A DNA stretch of 64,000 nt, taken from positions 1-64,000 of the forward strand of contig JANOYC010000052.1 of the NCBI GenBank assembly GCA_031428675.1, written 5' to 3'. The notes under the pieces were generated by a model. That model saw only the letters and a program-made list of their open reading frames with translations, ran no database searches and was not told the origin of the DNA. Positions 11,844-19,889 of this stretch are shown in pieces (positions within the stretch are counted from its first letter, which is position 1; each line of letters begins with the position of its first letter). The position numbers and the translations under genes were made by a program. The DNA comes from JANOYC01 sp031428675. GTDB taxonomy: Bacteria > Actinomycetota > Actinomycetes > Actinomycetales > Microbacteriaceae.

Positions 11844-12485
11844 CTATCGGGACGCCGGGTCGTCGCTCTCGCCGGGCGTTCGCCAGTCGCCGATCCCGTT
11901 CTCGTCTGGCCGATCCGAGGTCGGGTCGTCGCCGATCGACAACGAATCCCAATCCCCCAGCGGCGCGGGAGCGGCGGATGCCTCGGCGAAGCGAACCACG
12001 GTGTGGCGGCGCGTGGATCCCGGCCAACGGCTGCCGCCGATGAGGATAGCGACGCCGCCAACCGTCGCAATCGCTGCGCCGCCGAAGGCCACCCACGGCC
12101 ATGCGGACAGGGAGGCGGCGCTCACCGCGGCGGCCACCGAAGCGTCGCCGTCGATGCCTGTGGCGGCCGTGACAGCGCTGGCTGATGCCGCGACCGGATT
12201 GGCGATGGTGAGTACACAGTGCAGCGCGGCGGTCAGGCCAAGCGCCACCTGCGATACACCGAGAATCACGCGAAAGAGAGGGGACGCAATGGCAATGGCG
12301 CCGGCAAGAGCGACGCCGGCAAGAGCGAGTGCCGCGAGCGCCGGTGCCGCGACGTCGCCGTCAGCGGTGACGGTAAGGTTCTGGGTGGTGAGCACCACCC
12401 ACTGCTGGGTCCACGCCAATAACAGCAGGGCGGCACCCACCAACAGGCCGAGGATCGTGGTGAGCTTCAGGCGCTTCGGAGTCAT
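11844..12485 (-). CDS. Trp biosynthesis-associated membrane protein
   Basis: A 213-residue protein with four hydrophobic segments (approximately residues 8-30, 45-68, 70-100 and 125-150) and a polar C-terminal tail rich in Asp, Ser and Pro. It matches the layout of the actinobacterial Trp-operon membrane protein family of unknown function, which lies between trpE and trpC. It sits 26 bases after trpE and 39 bases before the HGxxPAAW gene. Function is unknown; a role in tryptophan or precursor handling is inference. Confidence 0.85.
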   Translation of the reverse strand: MTPKRLKLTTILGLLVGAALLLLAWTQQWVVLTTQNLTVTADGDVAAPALAALALAGVALAGAIAIASPLFRVILGVSQVALGLTAALHCVLTIANPVAASASAVTAATGIDGDASVAAAVSAASLSAWPWVAFGGAAIATVGGVAILIGGSRWPGSTRRHTVVRFAEASAAPAPLGDWDSLSIGDDPTSDRPDENGIGDWRTPGESDDPASR

Positions 12486-12511
12486 CGGGTGTCGCCCAGT
12501 GTGCGAAGAAA

Positions 12512-14035
12512 TCAGCGCACCCGCCGCATGGCGTTGGCGATAGCGACGGCCCGAAGCGGAGCGGCGGCCTTATTGCGAGACTCGAGGTGCTCTGCCTCAG
12601 GATCGGAATCGGCGACGAGTCCGGCACCAGCCTGAACACGGGCCATCCCGCCGGCAATCGTCGCCGTGCGGATGGCGATCGCCAAGTCTGCGTCGCCAGC
12701 GAAGTCGAAGTAGCCGATCACTCCCCCGTAGACGCCGCGTTGTGCGGGTTCGAGTTCGTCGATGATTTCGAGAGCTCTCGGTTTGGGTGCGCCGGAAAGG
12801 GTGCCAGCGGGGAACGTGGCGCGGAAGACATCGATGGCGCTGCGCTTGTCTCGCAGGGTGCCCTCGACGCTCGAGACGAGGTGCATGATGTGGCTGAACC
12901 GCTCCACTTGCATGAACTCGGTGACCTCGACGGAGCCCGGCACGCAGACCTTGAGAAGGTCGTTTCGAGCGAGGTCGACGAGCATGAGGTGCTCTGCTCG
13001 CTCTTTCTCGTCGCTTTCCAAGTCGTCGGCGAGCTGCTGGTCTTGCTCAGGTGTGGCCCCTCGAGGCTTCGACCCCGCGATCGGATGCATGGTGACGCGA
13101 CCGTGGTCGACCTTGACGAGGGCTTCGGGAGACGACCCGACGATGGAATAGGGCTCGCCGGCGACGTCGACGAGCGTGAGAACGTACATGTACGGGCTCG
13201 GATTGAGGCTGCGAAGAACGCGGTAGACGTCTATAGGTTCGGCAGTGATCTCGTGGTCGAATCGCTGGGAGATCACGACTTGGAAAACGTCACCGTCGCG
13301 GATGTAATTCTTCGACCGTGCGATCGCCGTGTGGAACTCCTCGGCACTGACGCGAGGGCGTGGAGTCGGCTCGATGGAGAAATCCACCTCAGACAGGAAA
13401 GTTTCGCTCGGCGATCCCAAACGAGTCTCGAGCGCGTCGAGTCGTGACTGCGCGTCGTCCCAGAGCGCGTGCGCGTCATTCGTGTCGTCCGCGAGCGCCG
13501 TCGCGATCAAGAGCACACTGCCGGTGCGATGATCGAGCACAACCAGTTCGGCAACGAAGCTGAGCGCCTGACCGGGCACGTCGAAGTCTGCCGGCGGCAC
13601 GTTCGGGAGGCGCTCCAGTTGGCGAATAGCCTCCCAGCCGATGAAGCCGACCAACCCGCCGGTCAGTGGCGGGTGCTCGTCGACGCGAGGAGTGCTCCAG
13701 CGCTCATACAGTCGATTGAGGGCGTCGAGCGGCAGTGTGGGCGCATCCAGACCGAGGGCGCGTTCGGCGCTCATCCCGTAGTCGATCCAGGCGGCCTGGC
13801 TTCCGTCTTGCGTGAGTACGCCGAACGATGACACCCCGACAAAGGAGTATCTCGACCAAACGCCGCCCTGCTCGGCGGATTCGAGCAGGAAGGAGCCAGG
13901 AGTTCCCTCGGCGAGCTTGCGGTAGATGCCGATAGGGGTCTCTCCGTCGGCGAACAACTCACGGATGACGGGCACGACTCGGTGGCCGGACGAGACTCGA
14001 GTCTCGAAATCAGCGCGAGCGGTCGTGCTGGTCAT
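12512..14035 (-). CDS. trpE: Anthranilate synthase component I
   Basis: Makes anthranilate from chorismate using ammonia from a separate glutamine amidotransferase (TrpG), which is not in this window. The 507-residue product has the chorismate-binding domain motifs IAGSKPRG, DLARNDL and SGAPKPRA in its C-terminal half. The N-terminal LLES block resembles the tryptophan feedback site of TrpE. Its ATG overlaps the hisI stop by four bases, so transcription and translation probably continue from the histidine genes. Confidence 0.96.
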   Translation of the reverse strand: MTSTTARADFETRVSSGHRVVPVIRELFADGETPIGIYRKLAEGTPGSFLLESAEQGGVWSRYSFVGVSSFGVLTQDGSQAAWIDYGMSAERALGLDAPTLPLDALNRLYERWSTPRVDEHPPLTGGLVGFIGWEAIRQLERLPNVPPADFDVPGQALSFVAELVVLDHRTGSVLLIATALADDTNDAHALWDDAQSRLDALETRLGSPSETFLSEVDFSIEPTPRPRVSAEEFHTAIARSKNYIRDGDVFQVVISQRFDHEITAEPIDVYRVLRSLNPSPYMYVLTLVDVAGEPYSIVGSSPEALVKVDHGRVTMHPIAGSKPRGATPEQDQQLADDLESDEKERAEHLMLVDLARNDLLKVCVPGSVEVTEFMQVERFSHIMHLVSSVEGTLRDKRSAIDVFRATFPAGTLSGAPKPRALEIIDELEPAQRGVYGGVIGYFDFAGDADLAIAIRTATIAGGMARVQAGAGLVADSDPEAEHLESRNKAAAPLRAVAIANAMRRVR

Positions 14036-14439
14036 GCTTCGGCGTCTTTCGTGGGCGCCCCGGCAACCGCATCGACGAAAGGCTCGAGCGGGTCGACGTC
14101 AAAGCACGCGTGCGCGCCTGTGTGGCAGGCCGGTCCGTGTTGGTCGACGGAGACGAGCAGGGTGTCCCCATCGCAATCGAGAGCTGCTGCTCGCACGTAC
14201 TGCTTGTTGCCGCTCGTGTCGCCCTTGCGCCAGAACTCCCGGCGACTGCGGGACCAGAAAGTGACCCGGCCCTCGGTTAGGGTGCGCCGCATGGCTTCGG
14301 CGTTCATATAGCCAAGCATCAGCACATCACGCGAATCCCATTGCTGGATGATGGCCGGGAGGAGGCCGTCTGGGGCGAATCGTGCCCGCGCGATCACGGC
14401 ATCCACCGTTTCGTTGTTCAGTTGCTCTGCCATGGTCAT
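14032..14439 (-). CDS. hisI: Phosphoribosyl-AMP cyclohydrolase
   Basis: Opens the adenine ring of phosphoribosyl-AMP, the third step of histidine synthesis. The 135-residue product has the family blocks MLGYMN, FWSRSR and GDTSGN. Metal ligands are visible in DCDGD and in GPACHTG. It is the cyclohydrolase-only form; the pyrophosphatase is the separate hisE gene. It lies five bases after hisF and overlaps trpE by four. Confidence 0.97.
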   Translation of the reverse strand: MTMAEQLNNETVDAVIARARFAPDGLLPAIIQQWDSRDVLMLGYMNAEAMRRTLTEGRVTFWSRSRREFWRKGDTSGNKQYVRAAALDCDGDTLLVSVDQHGPACHTGAHACFDVDPLEPFVDAVAGAPTKDAEA

Positions 14440-14444
14440 CCTGT

Positions 14445-15206
14445 TCAGCGGGTGATGACGCCGGCGCGCGCGAGCTCGCGCTTGACGTCGCCGACGGTCA
14501 GTTCTCCATTGTGGAACACGGATGCCGCGAGCACCGCATCCGCCCCGGCCGTTATTGCGGGCAGGAAGTGCGCCAATGCTCCGGCGCCGCCGGAGGCGAT
14601 GACGGGAACGTGGCTTGCCGCTCTCATCGCCGCGACCAGGTCGAGGTCGAATCCCGACTTGGTGCCGTCGGCGTCGATCGAGTTGACGAGCAGTTCCCCC
14701 GCTCCGCGCTCGATGGCCTCTCGCGCCCAGTCAAGCGCGTCGAGGTCGGTTTCTGTGCGGCCGCCATGCGTCGTCACAACAAAACCGCTCGCCGTGCGAG
14801 CCGATCGTTTGACGTCGAGGGAGAGCACGAGCACTTGCGCGCCGAACCGGTCGGCGATCTCGCCGATCAGTGCCGGGCGGGCGATTGCAGCACTATTCAC
14901 GCCGATCTTGTCGGCTCCGCTCGCGAGGAGTCGAGCGACGTCATCGGCAGAGCGCACTCCTCCGCCGACGGTCAACGGGATGAAGACCTGTTCGGCCGTC
15001 GCACGCACGACGTCGTACATGGTGTCCCGGTTGTCGACGGTGGCTTTCACATCGAGGAAGGTGATTTCATCGGCGCCTTGCTCGTAGTACTTCCGTGCCA
15101 GTTCGATCGGGTCGCCCGCGTCGCGGAGGTTGAGAAAGTTGACGCCTTTGACCACGCGCCCTGCGGCGACGTCTAGACACGGGATGACCCTGACCGCTAC
15201 TGCCAT
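14445..15206 (-). CDS. hisF: Imidazole glycerol phosphate synthase, cyclase subunit
   Basis: Cyclase half of IGP synthase. With HisH (not in this window) it makes IGP and AICAR. The 253-residue barrel carries the catalytic aspartates D12 ([10 protein letters not shown]) and one near residue 130 (LSLDVKR). An in-frame start 120 bases upstream would run into hisG and adds a non-homologous Arg-rich stretch, so the ATG at 15206 is chosen; it lies two bases after the hisG stop. Confidence 0.97.
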   Translation of the reverse strand: MAVAVRVIPCLDVAAGRVVKGVNFLNLRDAGDPIELARKYYEQGADEITFLDVKATVDNRDTMYDVVRATAEQVFIPLTVGGGVRSADDVARLLASGADKIGVNSAAIARPALIGEIADRFGAQVLVLSLDVKRSARTASGFVVTTHGGRTETDLDALDWAREAIERGAGELLVNSIDADGTKSGFDLDLVAAMRAASHVPVIASGGAGALAHFLPAITAGADAVLAASVFHNGELTVGDVKRELARAGVITR

Positions 15207-15208
15207 CG

Positions 15209-16048
15209 TCAAATCCGGGCGGCGTGGATCGCGCTCACGAGAATCGCGCGGGCACCCAGGTCGTACAACTGATCCATGATCTGGTTCGTGTCGGCGCGGG
15301 GAACCATGGCGCGCACCGCAACCCAATCCGGATCTTGAAGTGGGCTGATTGTCGGGGACTCAATGCCGGGGGTGACCCGCGTCGCGTCGCCCACGAGCGT
15401 GAGCGGCACGTCGTAGTCCATAAGGACGTACTGCCAGGCGACGAGCACACCGTGCAAACGGCGCTCCAGCGTCGCGATTCCGGGTAGGTCGGCGCGCGCC
15501 GAGATGAGCACGGCACTGGATTCGAGGATGACGGGCCCAAAGATCTCCAGACCCTGCGCGCGCAACGTCGACCCCGTGGAGACGACATCGGCAACGGCAT
15601 CCGCCACTCCGAGGCGAACCGCCGACTCGACGGCGCCGTCGAGCGACACGAGGATCGCGGATACGCCGTTCCGTGCAAGGAAGTTGCCGACCAGGCCCGG
15701 GTAACTCGTAGCTACCCGAACGCCCTCGAGTTCGCCGAGAGCGGTGAATCGGCCGTGCGGGCCGGCGAAGCGGAAAGTTGACTCGCCGAAGTCCAGGCTC
15801 GCGATCTCCGTCGCCGTCGAGCCGGAATCGAGCAGGAGGTCACGGCCGGTGATGCCGACATCGAGCGCTCCGGAACCGACGTACGTCGCGATGTCCCGCG
15901 GTCGCAGGTAGAAGAACTCCACGCCATTGCGCGGGTCGGACACGTTGAGTGCGCGAGGGTCGCGGCGGCCGTTGTAACCGGCTTCCGCGAGCATCTCGGC
16001 GGCAGTCTCGGCAAGCGAGCCCTTGTTCGGCACGGCAATGCGCAACAT
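15209..16048 (-). CDS. hisG: ATP phosphoribosyltransferase, long form
   Basis: First and committed step of histidine synthesis, joining ATP to PRPP. The product begins [12 protein letters not shown] and has a PRPP-binding region near residues 145-160. At 279 residues it is the long form with a C-terminal ACT-like domain that binds histidine for feedback inhibition, so no hisZ partner is expected. It follows hisE by 47 bases. Confidence 0.96.
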   Translation of the reverse strand: MLRIAVPNKGSLAETAAEMLAEAGYNGRRDPRALNVSDPRNGVEFFYLRPRDIATYVGSGALDVGITGRDLLLDSGSTATEIASLDFGESTFRFAGPHGRFTALGELEGVRVATSYPGLVGNFLARNGVSAILVSLDGAVESAVRLGVADAVADVVSTGSTLRAQGLEIFGPVILESSAVLISARADLPGIATLERRLHGVLVAWQYVLMDYDVPLTLVGDATRVTPGIESPTISPLQDPDWVAVRAMVPRADTNQIMDQLYDLGARAILVSAIHAARI

Positions 16049-16095
16049 CGTCTGTCGTCGTTTCTCTTGAAGGAGTGAGGGTGAAGGTGGTTGCG

Positions 16096-16359
16096 TCAGA
16101 GATGGCGATAGACATCGGCCGTCGTCAGGCCCTTGGCGAGCATGAGCACCTGCAGGTGGTACAACAGCTGCGAGATCTCCTCGGCCGTCTCCTGATCGCT
16201 CTGGTATTCCGCGGCCATCCAGACTTCGGCGGCTTCTTCGACGATCTTCTTGCCGATGCCGTGCACTCCTGAGTCGAGTTCGGCCACCGTGCGCGACCCG
16301 GCGGGGCGCGTTGCGGCCTTGTCGCTCAGCTCAGCGAACAGTTCGTCGAAGGTCTTCAC
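16096..16359 (-). CDS. hisE: Phosphoribosyl-ATP pyrophosphatase
   Basis: Removes pyrophosphate from phosphoribosyl-ATP, step two of histidine synthesis. The 87-residue all-alpha protein shows the MazG-like metal site [10 protein letters not shown] with later acidic residues ([11 protein letters not shown]). It precedes hisG in the actinobacterial order hisE-hisG, and starts 30 bases after the FKBP gene. Confidence 0.96.
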   Translation of the reverse strand: MKTFDELFAELSDKAATRPAGSRTVAELDSGVHGIGKKIVEEAAEVWMAAEYQSDQETAEEISQLLYHLQVLMLAKGLTTADVYRHL

Positions 16360-16389
16360 GGCTCCAAGATTACCGGTCGGCGAGAGCGG

Positions 16390-16764
16390 TCAGCGGACGC
16401 CGAGCAGGTCGATGACGAACGTGAGCGTGCGGCCCGAGAGTCGGTGACCCCCGCCAGCAGGACCGTAAGCAAGGTGTGGTGGGCAGATGAGCTGTCGACG
16501 GCCGCCGACCTTCATTCCGGGGATGCCGTCCTGCCAGCCTTTGATGAGTCCCGACAGCGGGAAAGAGATTGACTGGCCGCGGCTCCAGCTCGAGTCGAAC
16601 TCTTCGCCGGACTCGAAATCGACACCGAGGTAGTGCACGTCGACGGTCGCGCGAGCGGTTGCTTCCGCTCCGGTGCCCTCTTCGATGTCGATGACGACGA
16701 GTTCGGTGGGCTCGGGCCCCTCGTAGAATTCGACGTCTGGCTTGGTCTTCGGTGAATCAGTCAT
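16390..16764 (-). CDS. FKBP-type peptidyl-prolyl isomerase
   Basis: A 124-residue single-domain FKBP expected to catalyse proline isomerisation during folding. Core blocks are DIEEGTG, VDVHYLGV, FDSSWSRG, FPLSGLIKGWQDGIPGMKVGGRR and the C-terminal LTFVIDLL strand. There is no signal peptide, so it is cytosolic. The ATG at 16764 is chosen over an in-frame start four codons upstream because it gives the usual family N-terminus. Its position before hisE may make it co-transcribed. Confidence 0.93.
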   Translation of the reverse strand: MTDSPKTKPDVEFYEGPEPTELVVIDIEEGTGAEATARATVDVHYLGVDFESGEEFDSSWSRGQSISFPLSGLIKGWQDGIPGMKVGGRRQLICPPHLAYGPAGGGHRLSGRTLTFVIDLLGVR

Positions 16765-16815
16765 GCACCCATCCAAGCAGATCAGACGGCGTCGTCTCGT
16801 CGGAGAGCGCGGTGC

Positions 16816-17478
16816 TCAGTGCACGTGCGCCTTTGCTGCGGCACGAAGGTCGGCGATGGCGCGGGTGGGATCTCCCGAGCCGAAGACCGTCGAGCCGGCC
16901 ACGAACGTGTCGGCGCCGGCCTTGGCCGCCATCTGAATTGTTGTTTCGTTGATTCCCCCATCGACTTGGAGCCAGACATCCAGCCCGGTCTTCGCGACGA
17001 CCTCACGAAGTTGCGCGAGTTTCGGCATTGTCGATTCGATGAAGGACTGACCGCCGAATCCGGGCTCGACGGTCATCACGAGCACTTGGTCGAATTCAGG
17101 CAGAAGGTCGAGGTACGGCGCTACATCGGTGCCGGGCTTCAGCGCGATTCCGGCGCGGGCGCCGATATGGCGCAAGGTGCGGGCAAGCGCAATCGCGTCG
17201 TTGGCTGCCTCGGCGTGGAAGGTCACCGAGAACGCGCCGACTTCGGCATAACCCGGTGCCCAGCGGTCCGGGTTGTCGATCATCAAGTGGATGTCGAGCG
17301 GGATCGGCGACATCTGTTGGAGGCGCTCGACCATCGGCAGGCCGAAGGTGAGGTTGGGAACGAAATGGTTGTCCATGATGTCGACGTGCAGAAGATCCGC
17401 GGTGGCGACACGTTGCACGTCGTGAGCGAGATTGACGAAGTCGGCCGCGAGGATGCTGGGGTTGATGCGAACTGCCAT
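16816..17478 (-). CDS. rpe: Ribulose-phosphate 3-epimerase
   Basis: Interconverts ribulose 5-phosphate and xylulose 5-phosphate in the pentose phosphate pathway. The 220-residue barrel has the start INPSILAADF, the metal-binding HVDIMDNHFVPN (approximately residues 32-43) and the C-terminal VDGGIN block. rsmB lies 64 bases upstream, giving the frequent actinobacterial order fmt-rsmB-rpe. Confidence 0.97.
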   Translation of the reverse strand: MAVRINPSILAADFVNLAHDVQRVATADLLHVDIMDNHFVPNLTFGLPMVERLQQMSPIPLDIHLMIDNPDRWAPGYAEVGAFSVTFHAEAANDAIALARTLRHIGARAGIALKPGTDVAPYLDLLPEFDQVLVMTVEPGFGGQSFIESTMPKLAQLREVVAKTGLDVWLQVDGGINETTIQMAAKAGADTFVAGSTVFGSGDPTRAIADLRAAAKAHVH

Positions 17479-17542
17479 GAACCGACCTTATCGATCGCGA
17501 GCAGGCATCACAGCCACGTTGCCGTCGCAGCTTGGTCCCCCG

Positions 17543-18913
17543 CTAGGAGCGAGTGAGCAATTGAATGAACATCGCGTCGGTGCCGTGTCGATGCGGCCAC
17601 AATTGTGCGTGCGGGCGATCGGGCAAACCGAGTGATCGACCGACAACGGTCTCGAGCACCGCTGGCGTGTCGACGGGAGTGAGTGACGGGTGGCGAGCGA
17701 GGGCGTCACTGACGATCGCTCGAGTCTCACCAACGTGAGGCGAGCACGTGACATAGGCGAGCAGACCACCCGGCGCGAGCGCCATGATCGCGGAGCTCAG
17801 CAGGTCTCGCTGCAGGGGCCCGAGCTGACCGACATCCGATGGTTGCTTGCGCCACCGTGCCTCGGGCCGACGGCGGAGAGCGCCGAGGCCGGTGCATGGA
17901 GCGTCAAGCAGGATGCGATCGAACGCACCCACATTGTCGGCGCCGATCTCGCGTCCGTCGCGTTCCCACACCTCCGGTGGGGTCGCGAAGGGCGAGAGCG
18001 CTGAGCGCACGAGTTGAGCGCGCGAGGGAACGACCTCGTTAGCGATGAGGGTGGCCCCCATCCCGTTGGCTTCGGCGGCGAGCAGAGCCGCCTTCCCACC
18101 AGGACCGGCGCAGATGTCCAGCCAGCGTTCAGCGGGTTTAGCCGGGCGAGCCCGACTGAGCGCGAGTGCAGCCAGTTGCGAACCTTCGTCTTGCACACGC
18201 GCTCGGCCCGCACGCACGGCGGATAACCGGGTGGGATCTCCCCCGCGAAGCGTCGCGGCGATCGGTGACAACAAGCCAGGCCCCTGATCGAGCTCGTCGG
18301 GTGTTGTCAGGCCGGGAAGCGCGGCGAGGCTCACGGCGGGAGCGGCGTTGTCGGCAGCGAGCAGGGCCTCGAGTTCGGTTTCGGCGGACTCGGCTTCGAG
18401 CGCTTGGCGCAACGCGCGAACAATCCAGAGCGGATGCGAAAAGTGCAACGACAGACGTTCATCCGTGTTCTTCGCCGTGGAGAGCACGCGTTCGCGCCAT
18501 TCCTCGCTCGACGACCGCGTGATGGTGCGCAGAACGCCGTTGACGAACCCCGACGCCGACCGAGAGCCCACCTCGCGCGCGAGCGTGACGGCCTCATCGA
18601 CGGCCGCGTGCGGAGCAACGCGCATGGAGAGCAACTGGTGAGTAGCGAGTCGGAGCACGTCACGCACCGGCGAGTCGATGCGATCGACGGGGCGGCCGGC
18701 AACGAGTGCGATGACGGCGTCATAATAGCCCTGCATGCGCAGGGTGCCGTAGGTCAGTTCAGTGGTGAGCCCCGCGTCGGCGGTCGACAGCTTCGCGCGA
18801 CCCAAGCGCACGGGGAGCAGCAGGTTGGCGTAGGCGTCGGACTCGTGCACCGCACGGATCACTTCGAAGGCGATCCGGCGAGCCGGCTGCACGCGTGAGG
18901 AGGTCGAACTCAT
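17543..18913 (-). CDS. rsmB: 16S rRNA m5C methyltransferase, RsmB/Sun family
   Basis: SAM-dependent methyltransferase for a 16S rRNA cytosine. Residues about 5-135 form a NusB-like RNA-binding domain. The C-terminal catalytic domain has the SAM motif DICAGPGGK, then DAPCTGLGALRRRPEARWR and TCSPH with the two cysteines used in m5C transfer. The 456-residue form starts at the ATG overlapping the fmt stop by four bases; a start 13 codons earlier would intrude into fmt. Confidence 0.94.
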   Translation of the reverse strand: MSSTSSRVQPARRIAFEVIRAVHESDAYANLLLPVRLGRAKLSTADAGLTTELTYGTLRMQGYYDAVIALVAGRPVDRIDSPVRDVLRLATHQLLSMRVAPHAAVDEAVTLAREVGSRSASGFVNGVLRTITRSSSEEWRERVLSTAKNTDERLSLHFSHPLWIVRALRQALEAESAETELEALLAADNAAPAVSLAALPGLTTPDELDQGPGLLSPIAATLRGGDPTRLSAVRAGRARVQDEGSQLAALALSRARPAKPAERWLDICAGPGGKAALLAAEANGMGATLIANEVVPSRAQLVRSALSPFATPPEVWERDGREIGADNVGAFDRILLDAPCTGLGALRRRPEARWRKQPSDVGQLGPLQRDLLSSAIMALAPGGLLAYVTCSPHVGETRAIVSDALARHPSLTPVDTPAVLETVVGRSLGLPDRPHAQLWPHRHGTDAMFIQLLTRS

Positions 18914-19839
18914 TCGGCCACCGTACCGGCGCCAGGGGGTCGGCCCCGCCACCAGTCGCCGCTGGACATGGCGCTGCGACCGGCAGGATGCACACGCAGG
19001 ATCTCCACGGGATCGGTGGAGGTGCCGACAATGAAGCCGCGCCCATGTTGCGCAACATGACCGGGCAGAAGCGCTGGAGTGTCGCGGGCGATGATCGCTT
19101 CGAGAATTTTGAGGCGCACCCCGTCAATGATCATGAACGCCCCGGGTTCTGGAGTGGTGCCACGAATACGGGAGTGCACGCGCTCCGCGCTTAAGCCCCA
19201 GTCGATCCGACCGTCGTCGAGGGTGAGTTTTGGCGCGAGTGTCACTTCTCCGCGTTGTGGTTCTGCTCTCGCCGTGCCGTCGGCGAGAGAATCGACGACC
19301 CGGGCGAGCAGGTCAGCGCCGGAATGGGCGAGAGACTCGAGGAGGTGACCGGCTGACTGGTGGCGTCCGATCGATTGTGTCGACTGGCCAAACCAGTCGC
19401 CCGCATCCAACTCGGGCACGAGCTGGAACACGGTCGTACCGGTGGTCTCGTCGCCGGCCATCACTGCACGCTGCACGGGCGCCGCTCCTCGCCACCGTGG
19501 CAGCAGCGAGAAGTGCAGGTTGATCCAGCCCATCGCCGGGGTGGACAGCAGCGGTTCGCGCACGAGCCCGCCGTACGCGACGATCACACCCAGGTCGACA
19601 TCAAGCTGCCGGACCGCCTCGGAAACTTCGTCATCCAAACGATTCGCCTTGAGCACGGGGACACGGTGCTTCTCTGCGGCGGCGGCGACAGGAGTGGCAG
19701 TCAACACCCGCTTTCGACCGAGCGCGGCATCGCGTCGGGTGATGACGCATGCGACTTCGTGTTGGGAAGCCGCGAGCCGATCCAGACTGGGTACCGCCGC
19801 GGCCGGGCTGCCGGCGAAGACGAGTCTGAGTGCGGCCAT
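18910..19839 (-). CDS. fmt: Methionyl-tRNA formyltransferase
   Basis: Formylates initiator methionyl-tRNA with 10-formyl-tetrahydrofolate. The 309-residue product has the catalytic residues N107 and H109 in INLHFSLLPRWRGAAP and aspartates in LDAGD (145-148), then a C-terminal OB-fold tRNA-binding domain. It lies 50 bases after the priA-like gene and overlaps rsmB by four bases. Confidence 0.97.
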   Translation of the reverse strand: MAALRLVFAGSPAAAVPSLDRLAASQHEVACVITRRDAALGRKRVLTATPVAAAAEKHRVPVLKANRLDDEVSEAVRQLDVDLGVIVAYGGLVREPLLSTPAMGWINLHFSLLPRWRGAAPVQRAVMAGDETTGTTVFQLVPELDAGDWFGQSTQSIGRHQSAGHLLESLAHSGADLLARVVDSLADGTARAEPQRGEVTLAPKLTLDDGRIDWGLSAERVHSRIRGTTPEPGAFMIIDGVRLKILEAIIARDTPALLPGHVAQHGRGFIVGTSTDPVEILRVHPAGRSAMSSGDWWRGRPPGAGTVAE

Positions 19840-19889
19840 CCGACAATTCTCCCCCAGAGATCAGGGCCGGTCGACCGCTCGGCCGATGA

